Position numbers and translations under genes: made by a program
DNA from: Micropterix aruncella
Taxonomy: Eukaryota > Arthropoda > Insecta > Lepidoptera > Micropterigidae
NCBI GenBank assembly: GCA_944548615.1
Contig: OX155972.1
Coordinates: forward strand, 3,151,625-3,215,624
DNA: 64,000 nt
Direction of reading: 5' to 3'
The notes under the pieces: generated by a model
What the model was told of the DNA's origin: nothing
The model's input: only the letters and a program-made list of their open reading frames with translations
The model's database searches: none
Shown: piece after piece, positions 21,522 through 32,131 of the stretch
Position numbering within the stretch: position 1 is the stretch's first letter
Layout of the letters: each line of letters opens with the position of its first letter

Positions 21522-22490
21522 CATGGAAAAAGATCATATTACATTCTCTGTTTATTCAACGTCCAAAAACGACTTCATATAAACTACATTTTTTCAAATT
21601 ACAATACTTTATGGATTCTTTAGTATAATTTTCGATTTTATTTATTTCATCAAAACCGAGCCTTTAATGCAAAAATATCATATTACATTTTTTGTTTATT
21701 TAACGTCCAAAAACGACTTGATATATTATAAACTACATTTTTTTTAAATTACTATATTTTATGGATTATTTAGTACAATTTTCGGTTTTATTTATTTAAT
21801 CAAAAACTGAGCCTTAAATTGAAAAAGATCATACTACATTTTCTGTTTATCTAACATCGAAAAATGACTTCGTATATTAAAAACTACATTTTTTTAGATA
21901 TTACTACGTTTTATGGTGAACTTTTTAAAATTGAGATTTTATTTATTTACTCAAAAACTGAGCCTTAAATGCAAAAAGATCATTTTAACATGTTTTGTTT
22001 ATGTAACATCCAAAAACGACTTGATGTATTATAAACTACATTTTTTTGAAATTACTATATTTTATGGATTATTTAGTATAATTTTCGATTTTATTTTTTT
22101 AATCAAAAACTGAGCCTTAAATTGAAAAAGATCATCCCACATTTTCGGTTTATCTAACATCGAAAAATGACTTCGTATATTAAAAACTACAATTTTTATG
22201 ATATCACTACGTTTTATGGGGAACTTTTTAAAATTCACATTTTATTTATTTACTCAAAAACTGAGCCTTAAATGCAAAAAGATTATATTACATTTTCTGT
22301 TTATTTAACGTCCTAAAACGACTTCATATAATATAAACTACAACTTTTTCGAAATTACTATATTTTATGGATTATTTAGTATAATGGCGATTTTATTTAT
22401 TTAATCAAAAACGGAGCCTTAAATGCAAAAAGATCGTACTTCATTTTCTGTGTATTTAACCTTGAAGAACGACTCTTCATATTCAAAACT
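21522..22490 (+). repeat. AT-rich satellite, about seven ~150-bp monomers
   Basis: Each monomer contains aaaaagatcat, ttctgtttattta, aaaacgactt, actaca and aaactgagcc blocks. Monomers begin near 21524, 21670, 21820, 21976, 22125, 22277 and 22431, a spacing of about 150 bp. Divergence among monomers is moderate. No coding potential is seen. Confidence 0.8.
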
Positions 22491-22559
22491 ACAACTTTTC
22501 ACTTCCGATAATTAGTCGATAATTACAATCGATAATTGATAGATTACATTAAAATTCGA

Positions 22560-22815
22560 CACCACCCGGGGGATGGCAGCCCTCAAGATTGGCAGTCTGT
22601 TTATCGCCGCGATTGCATCAGCCGGTGTGTCTTTGCAATTAGAACGTAATTTACGGGGTTTTTGATGTGAAAAGTGCAAAAATATGTATTCATTACTGTA
22701 ATTTCGTAATAACGAAGTGTATATATGCTCATATATCATTGTAAAAGTTCGTAATTAGTGAAGTGGGGTCAATGAAAGTGTATGAATTGTTTCGATTATT
22801 AGTACATCCAAACGG
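22560..22815 (+). other. Possible host promoter and first coding exon
   Basis: After the satellite a GC-richer block (22560-22640) contains a GATGGCAGCCC box resembling a YY1/Pho-type site. Further down, an ATG at 22772 in the context gtcAATGAA opens MKVYELFRLLVHPN plus two bases, ending exactly at a GTGAGT donor at 22816. The layout fits a promoter, 5' UTR and short first coding exon with a phase-2 splice site. No second exon is identified in the window and I do not recognise the protein. Confidence 0.35.
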
Positions 22816-23299
22816 GTGAGTCTAATCATATTGCTAATAAATGTATTTTAAAAAGAGATATAGATATTATTATGATGTTCAATATAAAGAAGGATATTTT
22901 TGTGGTCTGACACAGTAAATACTTTGTATAATTGTGATACCTATATTTGATAAAAAACATTCTAAAGTTTATTTCAGTACTAAGAAAACATCGTTTGTAT
23001 AAAACATTTTCAACATCCGAAATCTTTTTATTTGTAATACAATATTTAAAACAAAGTACAGGAGTATAGTAGTAATTTAATACTTTTTCTAGAGGTATTT
23101 ACAAATTCTTGAATACATATATATTTATCGAGTTATAACTTAAAATGTGTTAAAAAACGGGAGTTTTTTTTTTCGTTAACTTTGATCGACATTAAAAAAA
23201 TATGTTTATTGTTTTCAAAAATTAGGTTTTAACACTCTAATTGCCAATTTCAATGGGAACAAAATGAAATGCCTATTTTTATTATCCGTACAGGCGTTT
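22816..23299. other. AT-rich, no gene seen
   Basis: This would be intron if the exon ending at 22815 is real. No motif is found. Confidence 0.3.
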
Positions 23300-23475
23300 G
23301 AGAGAAATTAATATTTTGGTCGGCCGGCGAAAATCTATGGCGACTTGACACATAAGATTGTAAAAACCGCCAGGCTTGAAGGGTTAACCCTTTTTGTAGT
23401 AGGACTGGGTATATTCCATCCGGTCCAGGTGATTTGTAAGGGTCGAAGGTGCTCACGGCCCATTTTAAAAATTCC
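23300..23475 (-). pseudogene. Non-LTR RT fragment (KSPGPDGI block)
   Basis: The minus strand reads STFDPYKSPGPDGIYPVLLQ, the conserved RT block 1 of R1/LOA/Jockey elements, then degenerates. No palm box follows in frame. It abuts the R4 repeat at 23480. Confidence 0.65.
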
Positions 23476-23479
23476 CGCG

Positions 23480-23697
23480 CTCCGAGCCCGGACCCCCACC
23501 ACCGTTATAACCTACGCAGTGGCGGCAGCGGTTTGCGGCCTACCCGCAAAACAACGGACTGACAGCTCTTCAGTCTACCCTAGACAACGGCGGCTGCAAC
23601 GTCACCGAAACGTCGGGTCCTACAAATTTCACGCGGTAAATTCGTTTTCTATCCTATTTATAATGTCAAACAACCGCGATAGTCTTCGATTTTAACA
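23480..23697 (+). repeat. R4 repeat copy
   Basis: This carries gtctaccctagacaacggcg and aacgtcaccgaaacgtcggg and ends tttataatgtcaaacaaccg followed by about 20 bp. It is almost identical to the reverse complement of 38815-39030. The family has an internal near-palindrome around its cgacgtttcggtgacgttg part. Apparent ORFs here are repeat translations. Confidence 0.75.
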
Positions 23698-24299
23698 TTC
23701 ATAGTGTAACTGATAATAAGGCCACCCACTTGTATGGCCATTTCTTACTAAAATGTGGCCTGTTTTCACGCCGCGATTATCTACCTACTCACGTCAAATT
23801 TTTAAATTATCCCGCAATCCTGTTTTCCTTTCTATCGAAGAATTTCGCGAAGGACTATCAAAATTTTAATAGCCGGCTATATAAAAAGGAGGAGGTTTTT
23901 AATTATTTTAAAACTCTAAAAAAATAATTATATGCAATCTAAACGTTTGCGTAAATGGATCACTTTGTATCGATCCGCTAAATAATAATGTTGGTCCATT
24001 AATTCTCGTGTTTTTCTAAAAAAAAAAAAAAACTTTTAAGTTAATGGTAGATGTATAATGCTGTCCCGATTTTTAAAAAGTTAAGTAGCTCGATGTTTAC
24101 CGTATTGACATATAATTTCGCCCACGCAGTGGCGGCTTCCGGTTGCTCTTGTTTTTTTTAATATCGTCTCACTTAATCTATATATATCTAAAAATGGATG
24201 TTGATATATGTATCTGTATGTCCGAGCTTAATAGACTCCGAAACCGTTTGACCGATCTCAATGGAAGTTGGCACATACAGGTGAGTTTTAATTAACCGG
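23698..24299. other. Unclassified, with a Helitron-like 5' fragment
   Basis: No gene is seen. Bases 24180-24280 (aaaaatggatgttgatata...ctccgaaaccgtttgaccga) resemble the 5' part of common lepidopteran non-autonomous Helitrons. A piece of the R5 end (gttttaattaaccggca) follows at 24284-24300. Confidence 0.35.
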
Positions 24300-25110
24300 C
24301 ACAATTGCATGGGGTGGCTGTACCACACAAGTACTCCTTCCTTTGATCAATGCGCAGAAGCTGATTCTAAAGGTCATCAATAAAAAACCCCCTAGATACC
24401 CCTCAGCGAAACTCTTTACAGAATATGGAGTACTTGATGTGAGGCAATTATTCATAAAACAATTACTAATTGAGTTTCACAGAATCAAGGATCAGCAGAC
24501 AAGAAGCCAACAAACTAAAAACACAAGGCAAGCTACTGGGTCGAATTATAATATTCCGATTGTAAAGTCCTCATTTGCCCAAAGGCATTTTTACTTCCTT
24601 GCGCCGAGATTTTATAATAATTTAAATGAGAGTTATAAGAATGCAAACAACTTAAATTCATTCAAAATACTTATAAAGAAGTACCTGCTTGAAAGGGGTC
24701 CAATGTATGCGGAGTCTCAATTGCTCTCGCTAATAATTTAAGTTGTTTTATTAAATTATATATTACTAACTAATATCAAATCTCGTGTATTATTTGCTAT
24801 GTATATATGTGTAGGTATGTATATATATATTTATGTATGTGTGTATGTATGCGTATGTATATATGTATATATTCTTATGTATCATGCAATACAACTTAAG
24901 TTCAGAATATCAAAAGAGTCAGCTCGTCGATACAATTAAACAAAAATCAGCATCCCTAGATACGGGTCTCTGACCTAGTTAGGAATGCGGATAAACATTT
25001 CACCATAGGATGTGCTCAATCTCTCCCAACTCAACCATATTATGTAAATGGTGTTTATATGACATATTATATGAAGTTATTGTAAATTAATAAATAAAAA
25101 AAATAAAAAA
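24300..25110 (+). pseudogene. Non-LTR retrotransposon 3' end with A-rich tail
   Basis: The plus-strand frame INAQKLILKVINKKPPRYPS, then ELFTEYGVLDVRQLF-like residues and FYNNLNESYKNANNLNSFK, matches the C-terminal region after the RT domain in CR1/Jockey-type proteins (LQK..lRiI..kp...s.LF...gIL.v). The stop is at 24739-24741. The 3' untranslated region contains a TATG microsatellite (24785-24890) and ends in a taataaataaaa-like tail at 25086-25110. Only the last ~130 codons remain. Confidence 0.7.
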
Positions 25111-25244
25111 ATACTTGAAGGGGGTGAATCAGTATTAGAAGGACCTTTTGATAAAAAAAATCTAAAAAATAAAAGATATATATTTCTTTTATTTCTTTAT
25201 TTTTTTTAATTAGCTCCAGGGGGAGATATCCTACTAAAACTGGT

Positions 25245-25651
25245 AGTTAGAGGGCAAGGCTGCCCGCTGGGTACCTTTCCCGGTGCCTTGCCGTAAGACG
25301 TTGTCCTCTAACGGGCTTGTTGGCGGAGATAGAGAGTAGATTGTCTTGTCTCAAGTCTTCTACGTTCATCCCACGGTTGAAAGAACGATCACATATCGTT
25401 GCACCAGCCTGGGATGATGTGTTCATCCGTTGTAGTCGACGCCGCCCTACTGATTGACCAGGGAGTGCTATGATAAGCACCAGGAAGCGAATGAGCCCAG
25501 TGCATTTGGGTCATTATGACCCAGGTGTTACGGTCGGCCTAACTCACAGCTCGACACCCGTCCGGTAGCCTCCAAGCAGAAGTGCGAGCCCGGGTAGTAC
25601 CGGGTTTTCCTAGGAATAGTCCTTCGGGCGCTCCTGGACGGTTTTGCGCAC
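25245..25651 (-). repeat. Two CGR fragments, minus orientation
   Basis: Bases 25245-25443 are the 5' third of a CGR-B type copy, with its 5' end at 25443 (GTCGACTACAACGGATG on minus). Bases 25490-25651 are the 3' third of a copy ending near 25490. A short unrelated spacer separates them. The second hairpin here has a longer stem, AACGAT / ATCGTT. The fragment stops abruptly at the Helitron piece at 25652. Confidence 0.7.
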
Positions 25652-25754
25652 CGGCTTTCTATTGGTAAAATATTTTTTCAAAATCGGTTCAGTAGATCCA
25701 GAGATTACTTCCTACAACCTCACAAACTTTACCTCTTTATAATATTAGTATAGA
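25652..25754 (-). repeat. Helitron 5' terminal fragment
   Basis: This is the reverse complement of the first ~100 bp of the Helitrons at 37173 and 61427, with the 5' terminus TCTATACTAATATTATAAAG read on minus from 25754. The rest of the element is missing. Confidence 0.75.
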
Positions 25755-25797
25755 TAATAAAAGCTATGATTTAAAAATTCGTTTGGTATTATAGTAG

Positions 25798-26305
25798 TGT
25801 TTGCGCCAGTTGCTCTGTGTGGTAATTGATTATACGCCTGCATTAGATTTGTGAGAAGGCGCCTTAAGATCATTCCAAATACCGGTTATTTATTTCCTAC
25901 CCCCATTCTACTGTCAAAATACAAAAATTCTGATCTGCATACTGGCTTCCTGTCAATGTTACATCGCACCGCATTTTATTTAAATTCTAACGCGTTTGAG
26001 TGATTAATAATGGATTGCTCATCCTAACACCGCATCTATAAACCCACCAATCTCGTGTGGACATCAAGAAAGTGGCTCCCGTGTCCTGACCATCTTATTT
26101 CCGGATTTTAAGGTAAGCCATCTAAGCATATTTGATGTAGGTAGTATATCCGATTGCCACACGAAGATATTGTATGAATATTTGTATTGGTACTTTGCCC
26201 AATTACAATATATTTATATAAAGATTGGTGGAACCACCGCTTTGAACCCCAATATGATGTTTGGAATCAGATATTATCCGCTATAATCTGAAACTTTATA
26301 CACCA
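25798..26305 (+). repeat. 5' LTR of the BEL/Pao element
   Basis: It runs from TGTTTGCGCCAGTTGC to CTTTATACACCA with the TG..CA ends expected of an LTR. Compared with the 3' LTR it has a C instead of T in aattctaacgcg and three extra bases in caatctcgtgtgg. It should contain the promoter. A gtaagc donor-like site occurs in the R/U5 half, but splicing is not shown. Confidence 0.95.
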
Positions 26306-26310
26306 TATTT

Positions 26311-26335
26311 TATGGACCAATTCGAGCCGAATTAT
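26311..26335 (+). promoter_or_regulatory. Candidate primer-binding site, tRNA-Tyr-like
   Basis: A few bases after the 5' LTR the sequence reads TGGACCAATTCGAGCCGAAT. The reverse complement of the insect tRNA-Tyr 3' end is close to TGGTCCTTCGAGCCGGAT, so TGG.CC and TTCGAGCCG agree with two inserted bases and one substitution. This is weaker than a perfect site and the tRNA sequence is from general knowledge. Confidence 0.35.
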
Positions 26336-26688
26336 CATTGAACTAGCATATGAAATATATTTCCATTCGTACCAGAAACATTTATTAATTACATATTGAA
26401 AAATAAAAAACATAAAATTATCGCGTACAATTTACGGCATAAATAAAAAAGCACATAGTGATATTAAGTATCGATGTACTTGTAATTTACACTGAACCTA
26501 AAATAGTTTAGTTTAATAGGCTACAATCGTACATAATGTCAAGTTACAATCGCATAATTATTGCATATTGAGTTTACGCGGCCATTCATAAAGGTTATTT
26601 AAAAGTACTTAATTCATTATCAGATTATATACACAATTATTTGATTTTTTTGAATACCTACCGCATTTTTGTTTATCAGAAGTTCAAT

Positions 26689-29600
26689 ATGGCACAACGC
26701 ATCGTAATATTAGAAGCTAAGAAAAAAGCTATGTTTGAGCGCGTTAATAAATTATATGAAACGTCAAAGAGAGATCTTTCCAGAGATACGCGATTGGTAG
26801 ATAGTTTCTTAGCGCAGAGCGAAACTCTAAGCGATGTTAATCGTTCTGTGATTCGGGAATTCACTCTTATCGTAGAAGAATTGATCGCGCTATACATAGC
26901 TTCGGACGAGAAATATGAACCCGATGTTCAAATTTTGAATGCGTTTGAAGATTTGGTGTCGCAAATAATCTTTAAGCGAAACCAATTGTTATCTCAGAAA
27001 AAACCAGGTAAGTCGGAAATGCCGAAATGTTCTAATAGTTATATAAAATTACCAGCTATTGACATCCCATGTTTCGATGGAAAGTTAGAACATTGGTCAA
27101 TTTTTTACGAATCGTTTAAAACAAATGTTCATTTGAATGAAACTCTAAATGATTCACAGCGCATTCAATATTTAATTGGTAAACTTACGGACACCGCTTT
27201 GAACATTATTTCTGGGATCATACCGACAGGGGAAAATTATTCAGATATTTGGAAAAACCTTGTTAATAAATATCGAGATAAACGTTCTCTAGGAATACAT
27301 TATGTAAATAACATTCTTGATATTAAATCAACATCTAACACAGCCATCAGTTTAAATAATTTCAGTGAGAAAATATCTTCATCTGTGGCTGCATTTAAGC
27401 AACTTGGAATAGCAGATGATTTAGATTTTTTATTATTGTGTTGTGTGTCAAGAAAATTAGATCCAGTGACTCTTAATGAGTTCGAAATGTCTATGAGAGA
27501 CAAGGAAATTCCTGCACTTAGTGAATTAATTGAATTCGTTAAAGGCAAAGCTAAAATTCTGGAACGCACATTTAATACTAATAATTCTCCTTATAAGAAT
27601 GATTTTAATAAATCGCATAATTCAAAAAATAAACCGCAAAATCTTTCAAAGTCCTTTATGGCTAATATCAACTCACCACAAGAAAAATGTGTTCCTTGTG
27701 GCAAACAGCATTCCCATTTTTATCATTGCGATAAATTTAAGGAGCTCAACCCAAAACAGAAATTTGATATTGTAAAATCATCTAAGGGTTGTATAAACTG
27801 CTTGAGTTATAATCACAGGAGCAGTAACTGTAAATCTGATAGCTCTTGTAAGAAATGTAACAAACGTCATCATACATTGCTACATTTTGATAACAACGAA
27901 TCTTTAGCAAGACCCGCCAGTCATAATGATGGATCATTGACTGGTACGTCTTCCGCACCCATCATTGCGAATATATCAACATCTTTATGTGCCAGAAATA
28001 ACAAAATACCACAGTCAAAGGTGGTTTTGTCTACAGCACAGGTCTACGCTTACAGTAGTGAAAACAATAAAAGATTAATAAGGTGTTTGATAGATAACGC
28101 ATCGCAAAACAATTTAATTAACATTGCTTGTTGCAAAAGATTAAATTTGAAAATAATTCCGCTAACTAATTCAGTTATAAAAGGAGTAGGTACCAGTACG
28201 AGACCTATCCATGGATTCACATTTTTGAAAATTGAATCACACACCTCACGCGATAAGTACAACATCCAATGTTTGGTGTTAGACCATATAACTGAATCGT
28301 TACCTACCGAATACATCGACCCGAAATTATTCCCAAAATTAACGACTATTCCTCTAGCCGATTTTAAGTGGAATATTCCAGGTGAAATAGACATTGTATT
28401 GGGAGCGCAATTGTTTCCGTACATTTTAATGGGTGGTAGAATTGAATTACCAAATTTGTCACCTTTAATTGAAACCGTTTTTGGATATATAATAATGGGT
28501 AATGTACCTATTACAACCGCATCGCATAAAGTAATAGATAACGTAAAGGCGTTAACCGCCATAACGCATATTGATCAAAACCAATTTCATTCAATAGCAT
28601 GTTGTATCATTTCTAACAATGAGTTAGAAACAACATTGCATAAATTTTGGGAGCTTGAAGAAATTCCTTTCAAGAAGTTCTTCAGTCCTGAAGAAACCGC
28701 CTGTGAGAATATGTTCCGCTCAACTGTATCTCGTGATACGAGCGGCAGATATATTGTACACCTCCCTTTCTTGAAAAATCCAGTAGAACTAGGCAGCTCG
28801 CGTGCTGTGGCTTATCGACGACTAATGATTCAAGAACGCAAATTTAAAAACAATCCAGCGCTCCGTAACAGTTATAACGAAGTCATAAATGAATACATGA
28901 GGAATGGTTATTTATGTGAAATTCCTAATCAAAGTGAATCAGAAGATGGTTATTTTATACCACATCAAGCTGTGATTCGTGAGGATAAAACAACTTCGAA
29001 AGTTAGGATTGTTTTAGACGCAAGTGCAAAAACCCACTCTGGGTTATCACTTAATGACGTCCTACATGTAGGACCGAATTTGCAGGCAGATTTAATGCTG
29101 CTCTTGCTTAATTTCCGATTAGGTGCTGTGGCAATAACAGCAGACATTAACCAAATGTATTTGAGAATACGAATGACAAAAGAACATCAAAAGTATCAAA
29201 AGATATTATACAGATTTGATTCAAAGGAAGATATACGAACATATCAATTCACATGCGTCCCATTTGGGCTAAAATCAAGCCCCTACTTGGCCATGCGTAC
29301 GATAGATGAGCTGGCTTCTAATGAAGGTCAATCCTTTCCGAGGGCAGCTAAAATCGCTACGTCTGCTTTCTACATGGATGATTTGGTAAAGTCAGTTCCT
29401 GAAAGTCCAGGCAATCGTGATGCAATAAATTTGGTACAGGAATTGATATCATTTTTCGCAGCAGGAGGATTTGAATTGGTTAAATTTGAGAGTAATTCTA
29501 CGGAATTGCTCTCTAGCTTGCCATCACAGAAATGTGCATCTGTGAACCTTTCGGACAACACCAACCTGAAAATACTAGGTTTAGAATGGGTTCCTGAAGT

Positions 29601-31917
29601 AGATGTCTTTTCATTTAAGATTTCGCCTTGCAATGAGCAATGCACCAAACGCACCATCCTCTCTGTTGTGGCGAGACTTTTCGATGTTTTAGGATTAGTC
29701 TCTCCAGTAATTTTATTCGCAAAGTTACTTATAAAATCTCTATGGATCGCAAATATTGATTGGGATGAAGTGCCTCCTGATGTAATAAAAATTGCTTATC
29801 AAATCATAATAAATGAATTACCATTATTATCAAATCTGAACATCCCTCGTTATTTAAATGTGCAGCATGGATGCACTGTCAATATAGTCGCTTTCTGTGA
29901 CGCAAGTTTGAAAGCATATGGCTGTGCAGTGTATTTACATGTTACAGATTCTGAAGGAAACATATCAGTAAATCTGTTATGTTCGAAATCTAAAGTCGCT
30001 CCGCTCAAGATAGTAACGTTAGCTCGCCTGGAGCTGTGTTCGGCGGTTTTGCTTTCAAAACTAGTCCGAATTGTTTACAATTCTATAAACCCAATTTACA
30101 ACATTAATAACATATACGCATTCTCGGATTCCACAATAGCATTATCGTGGATCCATTCATCACCGCATCGGTGGTCCATCTTCGTCTCAAACAGAGTGGC
30201 CACTATACAAGAAAATTTAAATGCCAAGCATTTTTTCCACATAGGTGGAATCGAAAATCCAAGTGATTGTTTGTCACGTGGACTATTACCTTCGCAATTA
30301 TTAACGCATCATCTTTGGTGGCATGGCCCTGGATGGCTTGCTAGCAATCCAAATTCGTGGCCTGTAAAGTCATTTGCGCCTTCTGCAAATTCTGATCTGC
30401 CAGAGTATAATTCAACAACGCTAACCGCTATTGTAAAAGAAGAATCATTCTTCAACCCGCTGGTCCTTCGAGTTTCCTCTTGGAAGAAATTACTTCATGT
30501 AATGGTATACATATTACGCTTTATAAAAAAGATACATATATCAAAACTTATGGAATTAGATCACTTGAATTTGGCAGAAATATACATTATACGCATTGTG
30601 CAACAACATCATTTTTCTAAAGAATATAATGACTTAAAGAAAGGACGTATTCTTTCTAAACCATTTTTAAAACTAAATCTAATTTTAGATTCAAACGGCA
30701 TAATTCGCATTGGAGGCAGATTGTCTAATGCGGACTTGCCTTATGAAATGAAACATCCCGCTTTATTGCCTAAATCTGACCGTGTGGTCGATTTGTTGAT
30801 AGATGATTATCATATTCGTAACTGTTATACAGGCGCAGATTTATTGAATTCACTTCTGAAACAAAAGTATTGGATCATGTCTGCCCGTAATGCAATACGA
30901 AAAAGAGTACGATTGTGTAACTCTTGTTTCCGCATACATCCAAGTGGTCCCACTCCGAAAATGGCAAACCTTCCGTCTTTTCGAGTGTGCGAGTCTCCAA
31001 AGGCCTTTGCCTACACAGGTGTAGATTACGCAGGGCCTATACATGTAACCTTGACCAGAAGACGAGGTCAACGGTCTCAGAAGGCATACATTTGCCTTTT
31101 TACTTGTTTAACAACCAGAGCAGTTCACATTGAACTGGCTTCTGATTTGTCATCGGATACGTTTATGTCCGCATTCAAAAGATTTCTGTCCCGACGCGGA
31201 CCTATTTCTTACCTCTATTCTGACAATGGAACGAACTTTGTAGGAGCTAAAGCACAACTCAATGAAATATACAGTTTTACTGCATCTTCTAAGTTCAAGG
31301 AAATACTCAATGATGAGTTGCTTAATAGAAGAATTGTATGGAAGCTTATACCACCGCACGCACCACATTTTGGTGGATGCTGGGAGTCAATGGTTAAGAG
31401 CTTTAAGACGCATCTATATAGAGTGATAGGAAGTCAAATTCTAACTTACGAAGAACTTTTGACCGTCCTTACACAAATTGAAGCAATATTAAATTCACGA
31501 CCATTGACCCTGTTATCTGAAGAACCTAATATCGAGGTTCTGACTCCAGCACACTTCTTAATGTCAACACCACTTCAATTTCTTCCGGCACCAGAGATTT
31601 CGCCGCAGCAAGTCAATTTGGTGACACGCAAGCATTTATTGGATAATTTAGTCCAATCTTATTGGAGGAGATGGAAAATGGAATATTTGCATACTCTACA
31701 GGTTAGACAAAAGTGGTTAACCGATTCCAAACCAATACAAGTGGGTATGATTGTAATAATTGATCAGGGTGACGTACCCCCACTTCATTGGCCATTGGGT
31801 AGAGTAGAAGAGGTATATCCAGGATCCGATGGGATCATACGCGTTGCATTGGTAAAAACCGCAACTGGAGTAATTAAACGTCCAGTCGTAAAATTATGTC
31901 CAATACCAACGCAATAA
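26689..31917 (+). CDS. BEL/Pao gag-pol polyprotein
   Basis: The ORF has 1742 residues from the ATG at 26689; the frame is open further upstream, but only through a TTG. Domains in order: gag with DUF1759-like LPAIDIPCFDGKLEHW (about 120-210); zinc knuckle C-x2-C-x4-H-x4-C (from 368) and a second C-x2-C-x4-HH motif; a DUF1758-type aspartic protease with LIDNASQ (about 467), where D-S/T-G is expected; RT with catalytic YMDD (895-898); RNase H (AFCDASLKAYG, about 1070); integrase. In the integrase zinc finger the second histidine is tyrosine (Y1380), while H1375, C1410 and C1413 remain. The D1446, D1512, E1566 core is complete. A DUF5641-like C terminus follows. The ORF has no stop or frameshift. 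Confidence 0.95.
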   Translation: MAQRIVILEAKKKAMFERVNKLYETSKRDLSRDTRLVDSFLAQSETLSDVNRSVIREFTLIVEELIALYIASDEKYEPDVQILNAFEDLVSQIIFKRNQLLSQKKPGKSEMPKCSNSYIKLPAIDIPCFDGKLEHWSIFYESFKTNVHLNETLNDSQRIQYLIGKLTDTALNIISGIIPTGENYSDIWKNLVNKYRDKRSLGIHYVNNILDIKSTSNTAISLNNFSEKISSSVAAFKQLGIADDLDFLLLCCVSRKLDPVTLNEFEMSMRDKEIPALSELIEFVKGKAKILERTFNTNNSPYKNDFNKSHNSKNKPQNLSKSFMANINSPQEKCVPCGKQHSHFYHCDKFKELNPKQKFDIVKSSKGCINCLSYNHRSSNCKSDSSCKKCNKRHHTLLHFDNNESLARPASHNDGSLTGTSSAPIIANISTSLCARNNKIPQSKVVLSTAQVYAYSSENNKRLIRCLIDNASQNNLINIACCKRLNLKIIPLTNSVIKGVGTSTRPIHGFTFLKIESHTSRDKYNIQCLVLDHITESLPTEYIDPKLFPKLTTIPLADFKWNIPGEIDIVLGAQLFPYILMGGRIELPNLSPLIETVFGYIIMGNVPITTASHKVIDNVKALTAITHIDQNQFHSIACCIISNNELETTLHKFWELEEIPFKKFFSPEETACENMFRSTVSRDTSGRYIVHLPFLKNPVELGSSRAVAYRRLMIQERKFKNNPALRNSYNEVINEYMRNGYLCEIPNQSESEDGYFIPHQAVIREDKTTSKVRIVLDASAKTHSGLSLNDVLHVGPNLQADLMLLLLNFRLGAVAITADINQMYLRIRMTKEHQKYQKILYRFDSKEDIRTYQFTCVPFGLKSSPYLAMRTIDELASNEGQSFPRAAKIATSAFYMDDLVKSVPESPGNRDAINLVQELISFFAAGGFELVKFESNSTELLSSLPSQKCASVNLSDNTNLKILGLEWVPEVDVFSFKISPCNEQCTKRTILSVVARLFDVLGLVSPVILFAKLLIKSLWIANIDWDEVPPDVIKIAYQIIINELPLLSNLNIPRYLNVQHGCTVNIVAFCDASLKAYGCAVYLHVTDSEGNISVNLLCSKSKVAPLKIVTLARLELCSAVLLSKLVRIVYNSINPIYNINNIYAFSDSTIALSWIHSSPHRWSIFVSNRVATIQENLNAKHFFHIGGIENPSDCLSRGLLPSQLLTHHLWWHGPGWLASNPNSWPVKSFAPSANSDLPEYNSTTLTAIVKEESFFNPLVLRVSSWKKLLHVMVYILRFIKKIHISKLMELDHLNLAEIYIIRIVQQHHFSKEYNDLKKGRILSKPFLKLNLILDSNGIIRIGGRLSNADLPYEMKHPALLPKSDRVVDLLIDDYHIRNCYTGADLLNSLLKQKYWIMSARNAIRKRVRLCNSCFRIHPSGPTPKMANLPSFRVCESPKAFAYTGVDYAGPIHVTLTRRRGQRSQKAYICLFTCLTTRAVHIELASDLSSDTFMSAFKRFLSRRGPISYLYSDNGTNFVGAKAQLNEIYSFTASSKFKEILNDELLNRRIVWKLIPPHAPHFGGCWESMVKSFKTHLYRVIGSQILTYEELLTVLTQIEAILNSRPLTLLSEEPNIEVLTPAHFLMSTPLQFLPAPEISPQQVNLVTRKHLLDNLVQSYWRRWKMEYLHTLQVRQKWLTDSKPIQVGMIVIIDQGDVPPLHWPLGRVEEVYPGSDGIIRVALVKTATGVIKRPVVKLCPIPTQ

Positions 31918-32119
31918 TTCATTACTATTAGCATTGATTAGTATTAGTTACTTACTGTTTAGTTTATATCTTTTTCTTCTCTTTCATTAATATTAAATAA
32001 AAATTTGGTACGATGTAGGAAATGTATCTGGTACAATGGAAATATTACCGCGTTAATTATTTACACAATTGCCGCAATGGATGGGACGCTTCTCTTTTTG
32101 TTGAAAGTCGGAGCTTCCA

Positions 32120-32131
32120 AGGCGGGGAGAA
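32120..32131 (+). other. Polypurine tract of the BEL/Pao element
   Basis: AGGCGGGGAGAA lies directly before the 3' LTR, in the position where plus-strand synthesis is primed in LTR retrotransposons. Between the stop codon at 31917 and this tract is a 200-bp AT-rich untranslated region. Confidence 0.8.

Noticed and set aside
26641..26688. Upstream extension of the BEL ORF to 26641
   Set aside because: It would need a TTG start. The ATG at 26689 is a normal start and opens the gag-like region.
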